The position numbers and the translations under genes were made by a program. Positions 1 to 12,530 of a stretch of 64,000 bases of DNA are shown here, piece by piece (position 1 is the first letter of the stretch; each line of letters opens with the position of its first letter). The notes under the pieces are model-generated. The model did no database searches. It was not told the DNA's origin and was given only the letters and a program-made list of their open reading frames with translations. The stretch comes from Sipunculus nudus (taxonomy: Eukaryota; Annelida; Sipuncula; Golfingiida; Sipunculidae), in NCBI GenBank assembly GCA_026874595.1, contig CM049307.1, forward strand, positions 20,313,079-20,377,078, in the 5' to 3' direction.

Positions 1-1211
1 CTAGTGGCCCATGGGCCATGACGCTCAGCTGAATTCAAGGAATGTTGAACAATGAGCAAAATGACAGCAAGAAAAAAAATCATGTATTTTGTGAAGAATC
101 CTAAGAAATGGATTTCAGTGGGCTTTCGGACAGATAACCATTTCATTTGAAGGTCTCATAAATAGAAAAAATGTGAACAAATTGAAAAAATACAGGTAGT
201 GCCACCAGTATGCAGGAATATATGCATATGCATGCAAAAAAGCATGGCAATCAATGCATTAGTTATTCTTATACCGGAGGTTTTGTATCACATTTTTAAT
301 TATTAAGGGGTGGGGGGGGGGCATATGAGCCTAATTACTCGGAGGATAAGGGTAACAGAGACACTAATTTCAATTTTCCATGATGACTTTTCATAAACCT
401 CCTTAGATGTCAAGTATCAAGATTCTAGGTCAAGGGTTTACGATTTGTGCCTTGTTAACAGATGACAGCTTCTTTGAAGGTCTCAAAAAAGAGAGAAAAA
501 ATCATAAAAATTGAAAAAAATACAGGTTGCGCCACCAGTCTGCAGGAACTTATGGAACCCTCCATGATCAATATTCATGCAAAGAATCATAGTGATCAAT
601 GCATTAGTTATTCAGATACTGGAGCTTTTGTATCATATTTTTAATTATCCTGAGAGGTACTTACGAGCCCCATAGCTCATATGATATGGGTAACAGAGAC
701 CTTATTTCAGGTTTCCAAGAAGACTTTTCATGGACCTCCCTTGATGTCAATTAGAAGATTCCAGGTCCGGTGGTTGCGATTTGTGCCCTGTTAACAGGTT
801 ACGGCTTTTTCGAAGGTCTCAAAAATAGAGAAAAAAATTCGTAAAAATTGGAAAAAACACAGGTGGCGCCACCAGTTTGCAGGAACTGATGGAACACTCC
901 ATGATCAATGTTCATGCAGAGAATCATGGTGATCAATGTAGTAGTTTTTCAGCTACTTGACCTTTTGCATCAAATTTTTGATTATTCTGGGGGGGGGGGG
1001 GGGGTACTTTCGAGACCCATAGCTCGAAGAATATGGGTAACAAAGACCTAATTTCAGGTTTCCAAGGAGATTTTTCATGGACCTCCCAGGATGTCAAGTT
1101 GGAAGATTCCAGGTCCAGCGGTTACGATTTGTGCCCTGTTAACAGACGGACGGGCGGACAGACGGACGGACGACTGACAAAGAGTGATCGCTATCAGTCA
1201 TCTGAGCTAAT
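1..1211 (+). mobile_element. F3-related hairpin-ended element with ~330 bp tandem units
   Basis: The window opens with CTAG followed by the 14 bp perfect palindrome TGGCCCATGGGCCA (5-18) and the box GCTCAGCTG (23-31). Three diverged tandem units follow with a period of about 330 bp; the phrase AAGGTCTCA recurs near 150, 478 and 808, and CCACCAG followed by TGCAGG recurs near 203, 531 and 868. The third unit carries a perfect GGTGGCGCCACC (862-873). The right end is an ACGG/ACAG tetranucleotide tract (1143-1172) and then CTATCAGTCATCTGAGCTAA, whose CTGAGC complements the 5' box. The 5' palindrome plus GCTCAGCTG layout matches the ends of the 25.0 and 50.7 kb elements, so I group it with F3. 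The open frames inside are repeat-derived. The true left edge may lie before base 1. Confidence 0.7.
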
Positions 1212-2858
1212 AATTAACACACTCTAACCGACCTCACAGGTTCCACGTCTGGCACATATACACAATACAACACTTGTATAATTAACACAATCTAACCGAC
1301 CTCACAGGCTCCACGTCTGGCTCATACACACAATACAACACTTGTATATTTAACACAATCTAACTGACCTCACAGGCTCCACGTCTGCCACATATACACA
1401 ATACAACAATAGTATATTTAACACAATCTAACCGACCTCATAGGCTCTGCGTCTGGCACATATACACAATACAACACTAATATATTTAACAGAATCTAAC
1501 CGACCTCATAGGCTCCGCGTCTGGCACATATACACAATACAACACTAGTATATTTAACACATTCTAACCGACCTCACAGGCTCCACGTCTGGCAATTATA
1601 CACAATACAACACTTGTATAATTAACACAATCTAACCGACCTCACAGGCTCCACGTCTGGCTCATACACACAATACAACACTTGTATATTTAACACAATC
1701 TAACTGACCTCACAGGCTCCACGTCTGCCACATAAACACAATTCAACACTTGTATATTTAACACAATCTAACTGACCTCACAGGCTCCACGTCTGCCACA
1801 TATACACAATACAACAATAGTATATTTAACACAATCTAACCGACCTCAGAGGCTCTGCGTCTGGCACATATACACAATACAACACTAATATATTTAACAC
1901 AATCTAACCGACCTCATAGGCTCCGCGTCTGGCACATATACACAATACAACACTAGTATATTTTACACATTCTAACCGACCTCACAGGCTCCACGTCTGG
2001 CACATATACACAATACAACACTTGTATAATTAACACAATCTAACCGACCTCACAGGCTCCACGTCTGGCACATATACACAATACAACACTTGTATAATTA
2101 ACACAATCTAACCGACCTCACAGGCTCCACGTCTGGCTCATACACACAATACAACACTTGTATATTTAACACAATCTAACTGACCTCACAGGCTCCACGT
2201 CTGCCACATATACACAATACAACAATAGTATATTTAACACAATCTAACCGACCTCATAGGCTCTGCGTCTGGCACATATACACAATACAACACTAATATA
2301 TTTAACACAATCTAACCGACCTCATAGGCTCCGCGTCTGGCACATATACACAATACAACACTAGTATATTTAACACATTCTAACCGACCTCACAGGCTCC
2401 ACGTCTGGCAATTATACACAATACAACACTTGTATAATTAACACAATCTAACCGACCTCACAGGCTCCACGTCTGGCTCATACACACAATACAACACTTG
2501 TATATTTAACACAATCTAACTGACCTCACAGGCTCCACGTCTGCCACATAAACACAATTCAACACTTGTATATTTAACACAATCTAACTGACCTCACAGG
2601 CTCCACGTCTGCCACATATACACAATACAACAATAGTATATTTAACACAATCTAACCGACCTCATAGGCTCTGCGTCTGGCACATATACACAATACAACA
2701 CTAGTATATTTAACACAATCTAACCGACCTCATAGGCTCCACGTCTGGCACATATACACAATACAACACTTGTACATTTAACACATTTTAACCGACCTCA
2801 CAGGCTCAACGTCTGGCACATATACACAATATAACACTAGTATATTAACACAATCTAA
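1211..2858. repeat. 68 bp satellite array, two 12-unit higher-order copies
   Basis: Twenty-four consecutive units of exactly 68 bp, centred on TAACCGACCTCACAGGCTCC, with unit starts at 1225, 1293, 1361 and so on to 2789. Variant units (CTCATACAC, GCCACATAAACACAATTC, CTGCGTCTGG, CCGCGTCTGG, GGCAATTATA) recur in the same order 12 units apart. The array is therefore two copies of an 816 bp block, 1225-2040 and 2041-2856, the last two units being the most diverged. It begins directly at the 3' end of the preceding element. Confidence 0.95.
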
Positions 2859-2859
2859 A

Positions 2860-5800
2860 ATACCAATTTACACAAACGACCATGTTTTTTTTATGTCAAA
2901 CATTTATACAATAACATTAATAATATCACAAGAAAACATCATGACCTGATCTTAGCTCCAGATCAGTATTTTTATCATTTGTAATATATTTGGAACAGAA
3001 GAACCCAGAGATAACTCCTAAACAACCTGACCAGTGCCACCATGTGCTCAGTTATGAAACTTGTACAGTGTTTAATAGTTGTAGTGTTCAATCAGATAAG
3101 ATCTGTTAAAGTCACCATGGTAGAAATACTGTGGTTACCATCATATTTATGAGGTTAAATATCTGCGATTTTCACTTCTTCAGAATTTCAGGAGGGTATC
3201 CTTTCCATGATTTACCATACAGTATATTACACAATGTACATAACAATTATTATATTAATTACCTAATATTTGAAAACCTTAACACAGGAAGCTAAGAGAA
3301 CATCAAGCAGGTGAAAGTCATGCAATAATGGCAGACAAACAAAAGTATACATTGTACATATATTTGAAATTATCAATCATTGAATTATGGGTCACATAAA
3401 ATGTATGCTAATATTGAAATAATAAATATGAGTGGCCATAGAGGCTATAATTTAAATTTCTGCTCACCTGTGCAGATCTGGTGTCCAATTCATGAAGCTT
3501 TTATTTTTGCAATTATATCCCGTTCACAAATTTCGCAAATTTTAAACCCTAGCAAAAAAACAAAATGCCAACCACAGTAATATCTTATTCCATTAACTGA
3601 TGCAGTTATGTTAATTGACAAGACAGCATGCCATGACATGGTCTCCAGGCTAATTAGTCACTTCACATAGATTCACTTAAAAGACTTGTATTATATGTAG
3701 ACATTGCCCTCTTGTAATAACTGTAACATCTCCTTGTGATTACAAGCTCATGTCTTCTTTGAATGTGTGGAAACACTCATCAAAGGTGCCATAAGCAGGA
3801 GCTGACCTTTTGAAGATTAGGTCTTTCATGGCTTGTATATCATTGAAGTTGCAAGCTCCAAATTTCTGCTCAGGACACAATCAATAAGGTTGTGAATCTA
3901 AATCCTGTTCAGTCTCCTGCTAAATTTATTATGACTTTCCTGACTAAACATATTATCTGTTATGTGGGTGGGAGAGAACATAAAATTTTACAAGTTCACT
4001 CAACAAGCATTTATACATCTTTGAGTGTACAGTATAATATCTTACATTTGGTAACACTTGCAATCCTTATGTATAGTCACCTCACATTCAAGCTAACTCA
4101 TTCCACATACCTACTGCTTGCAGAGGCCACTTTTGCTATATATGTCCACCAGGGTGCGGGTAAAAGGCCAGTTATGTTTCCACTCAAAAGAGTAGATGTA
4201 ATTACCATTCCTTCTTATTCAAACAAAAAATGCCAGGTCTCACTAGTGTGAACAATCTTGTTCCTATGTTAGCACCCTGGCAGCTGTATATTGCAAAGGC
4301 AGCCTCTGGAAGCTATGGGTAAACAGATAGAGTTGGAATGAATGTGACATGGTCACAGCATAAGCCAACTAACTTCTGCTGTCTTCAGGTGGAGCTCAGG
4401 ACATGGAGCATAACTCTCAAACAAGAGCATCTTTAGGGGTTTCCTGGGTATACCCATCAACAGGGGTGATTATTTATTAATGAGCTGGTTAACACCACAA
4501 TATAAATGAGAAGAAGCATGCTCTACCACCAAGTCAGGTGGTCCCAATCTGAAATGGAATTCTACAGATGTACATGCTAAGATTAATGCAGACCAGGCAG
4601 CATTATGGAAATGGAGGTGGTTACCTCAACTAAAAGAAGTCAATTTCAGCTGCAGGTAAGTTACTGGAGCTGATTTATGAAGCCAATGTTTTAGGGTCCA
4701 TGCACTCAGGATCTCAAAATCACAGAACTCATAGATAATATCAGCATTTTTGGCATCCAGTTCCAATATATATAAAGGATGTACTTTAAAATATACATTA
4801 AAAAATCCATATCAAAACAAAAAACAAAAGAATTTTCTGATGAAACTTACATTAAATAATATAAATTATATTTGTTGCTTACATTTCTAAAGCATAAACA
4901 AAATTGAAAATGACTGAGGTAAACATATACTGGGTATAAAGGTTATTTTGGGACTTAATATTTTCTGGTGACATTCAGGTTTGGGAGACAAATGAGTGAA
5001 GTTATACTGTACTATCCTCTCTAGTCTGATGACTGCCTGACCTGTCCTACATGACAACCAGTCTGTTCCTGCAAATGGCCAGTTATAATGCAAGTACCCC
5101 TTTCCTTAATAAATGGCTTTGAACATATACTGTTTCTATGGTAGTTATAAATGTGAGAGTGATGTGGAATGTCTATTAGCACTCCCAGGACCCCCACCCC
5201 TTTTTCAAATATCCTGTATCTATCCCTGTGTTCATAAATTGCTTGATACACATATGATAATACTCTCCTCTGACATAAACACAATATTATATGCAATGAC
5301 CTTTTTCTAAGTAAATATATATTGTTACACATCAAAGTATATATAAAAACTAAACTGCCATAATTTTTCTCATAACAGTTCTCAGGCAATATTTTATTTT
5401 TAACATTTTTTTGTATGTTTCGATTAAAATGTCATATGATCAGGGAAAAGCATGACAATTACAGATTTTTTTTGCTAAAAAGGGTAAAGCACTACATAAC
5501 AAAATCTTATCAAAATTGAATTATTTTTTTCTTCTTGAAAGATGAAAATCAAAATAAAAATTGTTGATGTGTGGGGTAAAAATTGTCGCATGCGGAGCCT
5601 GAGAACCATACCTTTTATTTTTTTTGGCCTAATAGTTACATTTTGTGCTATTTTGGGTCGACAAAATTTCACATAAAGAGATGAAGGAGAATAAACATCA
5701 CCTTGATTGTACCTGCATTATGTGTGTGAATATCAGACCCTTTTATTAGAAAAAAATAAAACTACAAATCTTGTGCTGTTGGTGGCACAGTCTATTAAAA

Positions 5801-6900
5801 TAGGAATAACCATGATTCGAGAATGATATGTTTTTAATTATATTAATACGTTCAGGATTGCTTAGTGTGGGCATGGAGTAACTCAAAATCCACTTACTTA
5901 TGGTAAAGACACTGAAGTCAATCTCTGAAGCTCTTATGAGATTTCATATTTTGGATGTGATGGACTGGGAGGAATTAAATAAGGAACCTTCACCTACAAT
6001 GTCCACCGCCTTAACCAGCAGGGTATGGCCTACCCCTAAGGCATGCATACCTAATATATCTGAAGCCAAACTAACACTTTTATATGTACATACTTATAAG
6101 CTTACACATATAAATTCAGTGAGTGCATTCCATCATACTTGTAAAGCATTTTTTTTTATTTTTCAGCTCACCCACAATATTTTTCAAATGTTTCTGCACG
6201 ACACTTATTAAGTATAAAAAGATAATATCCCTGGGAATATTGACATTTGTAAAGACATCTGACAATCTTTTAATGGAACATTTACTTAAGCTTCACTTGT
6301 CACAAAGCCTTTGAAATCCAAAGTAATATTAAACTTAGAAGCCCATACTGCAATGTCAAAAAGAAAGATTATTATGGTCCTATTTATTGGGTTTATATAT
6401 GTTCCTCTTTGCTGTGCTTACAAAGGTCTTTGTATGCAGTCTGAAGCTGACTTCTGATGGATAGCCCGGAGTAAAACTTTGTATATTAGGTTCATCACTG
6501 AACAAAGCCCAGGGGAGTCTTAAGCATATCTGAAGTCTGACCATCATAAATAATTTTTTCCCCATTCCTTCATACAGTTGTGCCTTTCTTTCAAATATGC
6601 CTGGAGAGAGACTGACCCATGAATGTCAGATGTTTTGCCCATTTAAGTTTGAGACAGAAAGTTAAAAGAAAACTACTTATTGACTTTGTGCTGGTAATAC
6701 TTTTCAATATTATTTTTTATTTTTGGATGTTAAAATATTTGAGCTAATAATACAAGAATGTTTTATTACTAGTGGCATTTACAAGGATGAAACAGCCAAT
6801 ATGTGCGTGGTTGGAATATTGCCATCCCAAATGTCCCAGGCCAGGCATCACTTAGAACATATCCTGGGAAAGGTGGTGAGTACTGGTGAACCACACAGTG
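2860..6900. other. Unique AT-rich DNA, no supportable gene
   Basis: About 4 kb of AT-rich sequence with no tandem structure. Open frames of up to 122 codons occur (for example 5021-5389 minus and 3892-4251 plus) but lack splice-site or compositional support. A CAG|GTAAGT donor-like site is present on the plus strand near 4656, but I found no convincing exon before it. A TTTATT at 6716-6721 is a possible polyadenylation signal (AATAAA on the minus strand) for the exon at 6926-7014. Confidence 0.5.
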
Positions 6901-6925
6901 TGAATACATAGCTCAACATGGATTC

Positions 6926-7014
6926 TCAGGTCCCTGGATTCTTGTTCCTTTTACGCGTATCCATCTGACGCATGATCTGCTGCATAGTTTTGAGCTTCCT
7001 TGATCCGTGAGCGT
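6926..7014 (-). CDS. Candidate terminal exon, charged helical C-terminus, unknown protein
   Basis: Read on the minus strand, a long pyrimidine-rich tract (CTCTCTTTGGTATTTTCAG) ends at 7015, a strong splice acceptor. From the third base of the exon, one frame runs 28 codons to a TGA at 6926-6928. It includes SRKLKTMQQIMRQMDTRKRN, a basic stretch rich in K, R, Q and M that looks like an amphipathic or coiled-coil helix, ending in NPGT. The sequence is more GC-rich than its surroundings. A possible AATAAA (minus) lies about 205 bp downstream at 6716-6721. I do not recognise the protein. A second open frame across the same bases (ending in ENPC) is also uninterrupted, so the frame choice rests on residue composition. 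It could be the last exon of a long minus-strand gene whose other exons are elsewhere. Confidence 0.45.
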
Positions 7015-8490
7015 CTGAAAATACCAAAGAGAGAAATTAGGGAATAAAAAATTTGAGGACACACAACACATGATTTCACTGCAGGATCTATACTCGTCCA
7101 TCAGGAAAGCACAAACTTGGCCCAGCTGAAAGTTCTATTCTTAACAGTATTGTCGTAAAGTAGATTTTCCTCTGGAGATGCATCACTGTGTACCATGATA
7201 GACTCCCTATGGTGCGTGTTTCTTTAGGAAAGCTTGGAAGAAATAACGATGCCAGACATTTGTTGTTTAAAGTGACGCTGCAGTCTGTAAAATACAGTGC
7301 CAGGGTCATCAATGGTTACTCGGTGTGCTCTGATGGCATAACACCCTCAAGGGCCTTATGGAGTGCAGGAATCTGGCTGTGGGAGTTTTATTAACTAAAC
7401 CAGTCTATACATCAGCCCACAGATGTGGTAAAAATAAAATACACTCAATTCTCCTCTTTTGACTACATGAATGTCAATACCTGACAGGACTGTCTGATGT
7501 CAAACATATTCAGGCCTCCGGCATAATAGGTCTACAGTCAACAAAACCCTGCATTAACCAACGAAAATAAGTCTGGGCCAGTGGGGTCATTTTACATCCC
7601 TATTGTCACATTAAAAAGACCAGTTAGGAACATTGTTTATGTTCCTTCTAATAACCTTATGTAAGCTAGATGACTTCAGTTGCCATATGTAAAAGATTGA
7701 AAGAGTCAAAATAAATAGATGAAAAAAAGAAGAGAAACATGCTAAACATGAGATTAATTGAAACATAATGTAAGATAAATAGAAAGATCGATGTATACCA
7801 GAATGTTCAATATCATCAATTATGCTTATGCTACTCTAAAAAGAGAGAGAAAAGGGAGTGAGATTGAGAGAGTGAGAAAGAGAGAGATAAATAATCTGAA
7901 AAAGTACGAAATCATGAATCCTTATGTAGTATATGTGAATATTTACGGTATAGTCAGCAAAGCATGACACAGGAGGCAATTAAACTGGACTGATATACTT
8001 TGAATCACAAATGCAGTCACACCAAAAATTGAACAACAATGGCCAATTATATGCCTACTATTAGAAAAATGTTGCACATGGCCAAAAATCATGATATTAG
8101 TTTCAGTGAGGCTTAAATCCACAAAAAATAAAGATAAAAATGTGGCCATTCATTTATCTAAATCTTTGAGGTTTGTACCAAGTCCATTTTCCAGTCTGAG
8201 TCTTTCTGAAACTGAGCTCATGTCTTAGCTCATACTAAAAAGATGTATCTTCAATAAAAGGCACTTGAAATGGGATTTCAGGTACTACTGACTAGTGGGC
8301 TTGAAACTGGCAAGATTGACCACCAGATAGAGGGGTCAGGCAGGACAGAAAATATACCACACCCCAAAAGATTTCACTGGACACCACACCTTTTACTGAA
8401 GAACCTTTGAAAGCCCTGAATTTACTTTTTAAAATAAAAATTAGTGTTTTTCCTGAAACAGAATGATCTGATTCAGAATCTCTAAAAACT
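7015..8490. other. Unique DNA with short GA-rich tract
   Basis: No gene is supportable. A purine-rich stretch of GA repeats lies at about 7838-7888. The remainder is AT-rich and looks intronic or intergenic. Confidence 0.5.
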
Positions 8491-8491
8491 T

Positions 8492-10232
8492 GAATACGGG
8501 TAGTCAACAAGCGACTACGTGTATCTGCCAAAATCAGAGTAGGACGGGTGAAGTGAGGCATGGATTGAGTGGCAAGGGAAATAGAGTTAGATGTGTTACA
8601 TATTAGAATGGATCTCAGCCATATATACATGATTGTATGTGGGGCTACCTGTTATTTAGAGGAGAAACTATCCAAGATGTATACACATGCAAAATTTCAG
8701 GTGGAAAAGTCAAACCACTGCAGAGATATGAGTGATTTTATCATACAGCAGTCAAACAGATGGACGCTGTGCAAAAATTGCTGCAGGTGGCACCACCATT
8801 TTTGTGTATGTTATTAAACTATCCAAGGGCTACATTTGTGTCAATTATTTTTCCTGATTGGTCAAACGAGTCCGGAGATAAAAGCATTAATGTCTGCAGC
8901 GTGAACGTGAATGAAGCTGGCGCCACCTGTCATAAAATCAAGAAAGCTATCCAGGATGTATACGCATGCCGAATTAAAGGTAATTCGGTCAAACCACAAT
9001 AGAAATATGAGTGATTTAACCCAAGGCAGACAAACAGATGGACACTGTGTGAAAATGGCTGCAGATGGCGCCACCATTTTTGTGTAAGTTATAAAGCTAT
9101 CCAAGGGCTACATTTGTGTAAATTTTTTTTCCTAATTGGTCAAACGAGTCCGGAGATATAAGCATTAATGTCTGCAGCGTGAACGTGAATGAAGTTTGCA
9201 CCACCTGTCATAAAATCAAGAAAGCTATCCAGGATGTATACGCATGCCAAATTACAGGTAATTTGGTCAAACCACTGCAGAGATATGAGTAATTTTAACC
9301 CAAGGCAGACAAACAGATGGACGCTGTGCAAAAATGGCTATAGGTGGCGCCACCATTTTTGTGTATATGTTATAAAGCTATCCAAGAGCTACATTTGTGT
9401 AAAATTTTTTTCCTGATTGGTTGAACGAGCATGGAGATATAAGCATGGATGTCTACAGCATGAAAGTGAATGTAGGTGGCGCCACCTGTCATAAAATCAA
9501 GAAAGGTATGCGGGATGTATACGCATGCTGAATTTCAAGAAATTTTGTCAAACCACTGCAGAGATAGGAGTGATTTTAACCCAAGGCAGACAAACAGATG
9601 GACGCTGTGCAAAAATGGCTGCAGGTGGCGCCACCATTTTTGTATATGTTATACAGCTATTCAAGGGCTACATTTGTGTAAATTTTTTTCCCTGATTGGT
9701 CAAACGGTTCCTGAGATATGAGCTTGGATGTCTGCAGCATTAACAGGAATGTAGGTGGCGCCACCTGTCATAAAATCAAGAAAGCTATCTAGGATGTATA
9801 CGTGTGCCGAATTTTAGGTGAATTAGTCAAACCACTGCAGAGATATGAGTGATTTTAACCCAAGGCAGATGAACAGATAGAAACTGTGCAAACATGGTTG
9901 CAGGTGGCGCCACCTTTTTTTGTGTATGTTATAAAGCTATCCAAGGGCTACATTTGTGTAAAATTTTTTCCTGATCAGTCAAACGGTTCCTGAGATATGT
10001 GGGTTTATGTGTGGAAACAGATGCACAAACGGACGCTGGGCAGAGAGGAAAGGTCAGAGGTCAAGGCCACTTGGTTAGGCACCAGTTCACATGTGACCCG
10101 ATAATTTGTGTAAGTTTCGGAAAAATCTGTCCAGTATTCTCAGAGGAGTTCTCCGGAAACGAACGCCGCGGCGGCAGGGGAACCCGGTCAAAAACATAGT
10201 ATCTGCAAAACTTCGGTTTTGGTGGATACAAT
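8492..10232 (+). mobile_element. F1 element copy A (hairpin-ended, tandem core, full length)
   Basis: The 5' end GAATACGGGTAGTC is followed by an imperfect short hairpin (arms around an ACAAG loop) and the box GTATCTGCCAAAA. The 3' end is a CGG-rich tract, ACATAGTATCTGC, and then TTTTGGTGGATACAAT (10217-10232), the complement of the box within a terminal hairpin. The body holds tandem units of about 280 bp, each with two GGTGGCGCCACC palindromes. Perfect copies start at 9343, 9475, 9624, 9754 and 9903; decayed ones sit near 8786, 8916, 9064 and 9190. The spacing alternates between about 131 and 149 bp, so the unit is a dimer of ~140 bp monomers. Open frames of 60-80 codons inside are by-products of the repeats. 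No transposase or Rep/helicase is present, so it is non-autonomous. Confidence 0.85.
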
Positions 10233-10665
10233 AAATGCCATTTAAAGGGGGCTTCGGCTTTGTCTGACCCCCCTTTACAATGCTGGCAAAATTCAATGGT
10301 CCTGTGCTTATTTCAAGAATTGCTGAATATTTTACTATTGCGTATATTTTTAAAACTTTAACAAATAGGTTCTCTGATCACCAGAACTAGATAGATAGCT
10401 GTGAAGATAAAGCCACTTGAAACTCAGAATTTAGACATAGCAGCTCCTTCAGACATGTTCTTTCCTCTTAGATGAAATTTTTATAATTCATTTCGGTCCT
10501 TTAAATGTGAACATATAACAGAGTTTGGCATTTTCTTCTTTAACTTAAGCAATGACGGCTGTCTTGCATCATCATGTCTGCACTGAAAATATTAAAACTT
10601 CATTTATATCCACCAACTGTTTTCATAACAGCTCAACTCTCTTAACATTATTAGAATATTACCAA
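10233..10665. other. Unique spacer between two F1 copies
   Basis: About 430 bp of AT-rich sequence with no repeat or coding signal that I can see. Confidence 0.5.
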
Positions 10666-10667
10666 CT

Positions 10668-11791
10668 AGAATACAGGTAGTCAACAAGCGACTACGTGTA
10701 TCCATCAAAATCAGAGTAGGACGGGTGAAGTGAGGCATGGATTGAGTGTCAAGGGGAAAAAGAGTTAGATGTGTTACATATTAGCATGGATGGCTGCCAC
10801 GTTAACATGATTGAAGGTGGCACCACCTGTTATTTGAAGAAGACTATCCAAAATGTATACAAATGCAAAATTTTAGGTGGATAAATCAAACCACTGCCAA
10901 GATATGAGTGATTTTATCCCACAGCAGACAAACAGATGGACGCTGTGAAAAAATGGTTGCAGGTGGTGCAACTAGTTTCGTGTATAATAAAGAGCTATGC
11001 GAGATCTAAACACGTGCAAATGTTCATGAAGTTACTTCAAACCAGTCCAGAGATATTAGCATGGGTGTCTGCAGCATGAACGTGAATGTAGTGGCACCAC
11101 CTGTCATAAAATCAAGAAAGCTATCCAGGATGTATGAGCATGCCAAATTTCAGGTGAATTAGTCAAATCACTGCAGAGATATGAGTGAATTTAACCCAAG
11201 GTTGACGAACAGATTGATTCTATGTGAAAATGGTTGCACGTGGCACCACCAGTTTCATGTATGATAAAGAGCTATGCAAGATCTAAATACATACAAAATA
11301 TCAGGAAGATACTTCAAACCAGTTCAGAGATATTAGCATGGATGTCTGCGGCGTGAACATGAATGGAGGTAGCGCCACCTGTCATAAAATCTGCATGCAG
11401 ATATATGAGTGATTTTAACCAAGGCAGATGAACAGATGGACGCTGTGCAAAATGGTTGCAGGTGGAGCTACTATTTTTTGTTTATTTTATAAAGCTAGTC
11501 AAGGGCTACATTTGTACAAATTTTTTTTCCTGATTGGTCAAACGGTTCCTGAGATATGTGGGTTTTAGTGTGGAAACAGACACACAAATGGACGCTGGGC
11601 AGAGAGGAAAGGTCAGAAGTCAACACAAATTGGTTAGACACCAGTTCATATGTGACCCAATAATTGGTGTTAGTTTTGGAAAAATCAGTCCAGTAGTCTC
11701 AGAGGAGTTCTCCGGACACGAAGGCGGCGGCCGCGGCGGCGGAACCTGGTAAAAAACATAATATCACAAAACTTTGCTTTGGCGGATAAAA
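10668..11791 (+). mobile_element. F1 element copy B (shorter)
   Basis: Begins CTAGAATACAGGTAG, with the 5' hairpin arms, then GTATCCATCAAAA. Fewer and more decayed core units than copy A: palindromes appear as GGTGGCACCACC, GTGGCACCACC and GGTAGCGCCACC. Ends with the CGG-rich tract (11720-11743) and TTTGGCGGATAAAAA, so the terminal GGATAC is mutated. Same orientation as copy A, 436 bp downstream, with different flanks, so this is an independent insertion or a deletion derivative. No coding capacity. Confidence 0.8.
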
Positions 11792-11936
11792 ACATTGCAT
11801 TGAGACAAGTCAGTGCAACTTCAACCTGCTTTGACTGGGATGAATTTCCATGGGCTGACTTAGACCAATGGATACACCGGCAGAGTTTGTCATTTAGATG
11901 GCGCTGAATCAAACCCATGTGAAATTTCCCAAAATG

Positions 11937-12530
11937 TCAAAATCCCTCAGTATTTATGGGAAAATACAGAAAATCCCTCCATATGACATACCTGGCAAAC
12001 ACATGAAGACCAATAATTGGCATTTCTTTGGCTTGCAAGGCCACCATGGTGTGGTGTGACAAAGATGTAGTACCAACGTCAATTATAATATACAGGTACA
12101 TGTCGTCTCCCTGATATATATGAGTTGAACTTCTCTGGACACAGTCCTTACCTATTTTACAAAACAGCTGGTATACTTTTGTAGAAGAGCCAAAGGGTAA
12201 AGAGGTTAAAGGTGGGTCTTGGAATGTAATATATGTGGTCAAGTCAATGTGATAGGCATCTGGCACTTCAATGAACCAAATGCCAATATGAGCACGGCTT
12301 GTTAGTAACTCTAACCCAAATAAAATGAGCGTCTGCACGCTGGATAGACGTGTAATTAAGTTAAACGTAAACAACAAAAAAAAGTTTAATCTGACGTTAA
12401 AAGATTTGATTATCATGACATTTCTGGTCTGCACATCATGATCATTAAATCTAAAATAAGGCCTCGGTATTTCCTCCACAAGTTCTGACTCAGCTGAGTG
12501 TCGGCAGTTTGTACAGTTTTAAACCATACC
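11937..12530 (-). CDS. Long stop-free frame, probable exon or relic of unknown protein
   Basis: On the minus strand one frame stays open for about 198 codons, from after a TAA near 12531 to a TGA at 11937. In sequence this AT-rich a run of that length is unexpected by chance, making this the strongest coding signal in the window. It reads as ordinary protein rather than low complexity: EEIPRPYFRFNDHD near the start, a hydrophobic stretch (FFLLFTFNLITRLSSVQTLI), then IGIWFIEVPDAYHIDL and GDDMYLYIIIDVGTTSL. A good splice donor, CCAG|GTATGT, lies at about 11993, so a real exon may stop there, after GLHVFAR, rather than at the TGA. A pyrimidine-rich acceptor (CTATCCAG) is at about 12340, so the exon may be shorter at the 5' side as well. 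The apparent start is GTG, so the frame is a segment and not a complete gene. I do not recognise the family. Confidence 0.45.

Noticed and set aside
1211-2858. CRISPR array
   Set aside because: Regular spacing, but the whole 68 bp unit is repeated with no unique spacers; this is a eukaryotic satellite.
5021-5389. 122-codon minus-strand frame
   Set aside because: Composition follows AT-rich background, and frames of about this length are expected by chance in 64 kb of such DNA.
6723-6911. Plus-strand frame ending near AAAGGTGGTGAGT
   Set aside because: A donor-like GTGAGT is present, but there is no acceptor of any quality, and the peptide has no recognisable features; the minus-strand exon next to it is better supported.
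8569-10199. Several 60-82 codon open frames with recurring WTLCKNGCRW-like peptides
   Set aside because: They translate the F1 tandem units, recur in shifted frames in copies C and D, and follow the DNA repeat rather than any protein constraint.
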